From Flavipsychrobacter stenotrophus (GTDB taxonomy: Bacteria; Bacteroidota; Bacteroidia; Chitinophagales; Chitinophagaceae), in contig CANBQQ010000225.1 in assembly GCA_947371715.1 (NCBI GenBank), forward strand, positions 1 through 5,819: DNA of 5,819 bases. The letters are read 5' to 3'. Below, in pieces: positions 4,918-5,819 of the stretch. The number at the start of each line of letters is the position of its first letter. Position 1 is the stretch's first letter. The translations under genes were made by a program, and so were the position numbers. Under the pieces are notes generated by a model, which searched no databases, was not told the origin of the DNA, and saw only the letters and a program-made list of their open reading frames with translations.

Positions 4918-5819
4918 ATGGCCTTAGCAAATTACAACCACACCGCCGCAGAGCGTTTTATGAGATATGTGCAGGTAGATACCCAGAGCGATCCGATGTC
5001 TCCGTCACAACCATCTACCGAAAAGCAGAAAGACCTGAGCCGCATACTGGTAAAGGAACTGCTGGAAATAGGTCTGGCAGATGCTGAGCTGGATGAGCAT
5101 GGCTATGTATATGCTACCATTCCTGCTAATACAGATAAGAATGTACCGGTGCTTTGTTTCTGCTCTCACGTTGATACTGCGCCCGATTGCAGCGGTGATG
5201 GGGTAAAGCCAATTTTACACAAGAATTATGATGGTAAGGATATCACCCTGCCCGATGATCATACTATAGTAGTAAGTACCAAAGACCATCCTTACCTTAA
5301 GGAGCGCATTGGTGATGATATCATCACCGCGTCGGGACTTACCCTGTTGGGTGCCGATGACAAGGCGGGTGTGGCCATTATTATGGATCTTGCGCACTAC
5401 CTGATGAACAACCCCGAAGTAAAGCATGGCAAGATACGCGTGCTGTTTACGCCCGATGAAGAAGTAGGTCGTGGCGTGGCTGCAATAGACATGAAGAAAC
5501 TGGGTGCCGATTTTGGCTACACCCTTGATGGCGGCGAAAGAGGCCACCTGGAAGGCGAATCATTCTCTGCCGATGCGGCTGTAGTTACTTTTCATGGCGT
5601 GAGTGCACACCCTGGTTATGCCAAGGGCAAGATGGTAAGTGCAATCAAAGCGGCATCTGCATTTGTAAGTATGCTGCCCGATACCGAATGGTGCCCTGAG
5701 GCTACCGAGGGTATGCAGGGTTTTGTGCATCCAACATCTATAACGGGTGAACTGGAGACAGCGGTAGTGAAATTCATAGTACGCGATTTTGATACTAAGA
5801 AACTGACTGAACATGAAGC
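4918..5819 (+). CDS. pepT: Peptidase T (tripeptidase), 3' end outside window
   Basis: This is a cytoplasmic M20-family zinc aminopeptidase that releases the N-terminal residue of tripeptides. The frame is open to the window edge, giving 300 codons of the roughly 410 usual for PepT. Key motifs are present: SHVDTAPD with metal ligand His84 and Asp86, LLGADDKAG with the bridging Asp at 147, TPDEEVGRG with catalytic and metal-binding Glu181 and Glu182, and TLDGGERGHLEGE with Asp204. The start of the lid/dimerisation domain, VTFHGVSAHPGYAKGKMVSA, follows at 223-242. The last metal-binding His lies beyond the window. The start MALANYNHTAAERFMRYVQVDTQSD fits the family N-terminus, and the ATG at 4918 is close behind a TAnnTTTG promoter match. 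It is transcribed away from the marC-like gene. All visible active-site residues are intact, so it is probably functional. Confidence 0.95.
   Translation, partial: MALANYNHTAAERFMRYVQVDTQSDPMSPSQPSTEKQKDLSRILVKELLEIGLADAELDEHGYVYATIPANTDKNVPVLCFCSHVDTAPDCSGDGVKPILHKNYDGKDITLPDDHTIVVSTKDHPYLKERIGDDIITASGLTLLGADDKAGVAIIMDLAHYLMNNPEVKHGKIRVLFTPDEEVGRGVAAIDMKKLGADFGYTLDGGERGHLEGESFSADAAVVTFHGVSAHPGYAKGKMVSAIKAASAFVSMLPDTEWCPEATEGMQGFVHPTSITGELETAVVKFIVRDFDTKKLTEHE

Noticed and set aside
4824..5087. 87-codon open frame on the plus strand
   Set aside because: It overlaps the start of pepT in another frame. The PepT translation has all its family motifs and this one has none.
5215..5814. Two open frames on the minus strand (5215-5547 and 5560-5814)
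   Set aside because: Both are antisense shadows inside pepT.

Overview
The window looks like chromosomal DNA of a Bacteroidota member, probably of the Chitinophagaceae or a related family. The evidence is indirect: A-rich leaders without Shine-Dalgarno sequences, exact matches to the Bacteroidota -7 promoter consensus TAnnTTTG just ahead of two genes, small secreted carboxypeptidase-regulatory-like domain proteins, and a DUF1572-type DinB-fold protein. No transposase, integrase, phage gene, tRNA, rRNA or CRISPR array is visible.

Layout. Positions 1-189 hold no gene. They carry a perfect stem-loop (4-32) and four 7-bp TACTAWN units (152-179) ending 10 bp before the first gene. Three plus-strand genes follow: a DinB/DUF1572-like metal-binding protein (190-750) and two tandem paralogous secreted beta-sandwich proteins (788-1210 and 1252-1722). 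Facing them is a tightly packed minus-strand cluster, read from 3979 down to 1744. It encodes a probable lipoprotein with propeller-like repeats, an exported protein whose frame is cut by an internal TGA, a four-helix membrane protein, and a second exported protein resembling the interrupted one. Spacings are 16 nt, 7 nt (if the interrupted frame is counted to its natural end) and a 4-nt ATGA overlap, so this is probably one operon of unknown envelope function.

Positions 3980-4181 are non-coding and hold two similar small hairpins and an 8-bp tandem repeat. Then come a MarC-family membrane protein on the minus strand (4182-4778) and, divergently, pepT for peptidase T (4918 to the window end, cut off after 300 codons). 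The divergent gap carries a perfect 12-bp inverted repeat, heptad repeats and a promoter match.

The two most interesting points are these. (1) The TGA at 2839-2841 is followed in frame by 38 sensible codons and lies exactly where the neighbouring similar gene has a Trp, which suggests a recent TGG-to-TGA change, a base error or readthrough. (2) Four intergenic hairpins share a 9-nt core resembling ACCTTCGGC while their arms differ completely, which suggests a family of small palindromic elements. I see no convincing new defence or mobile system.
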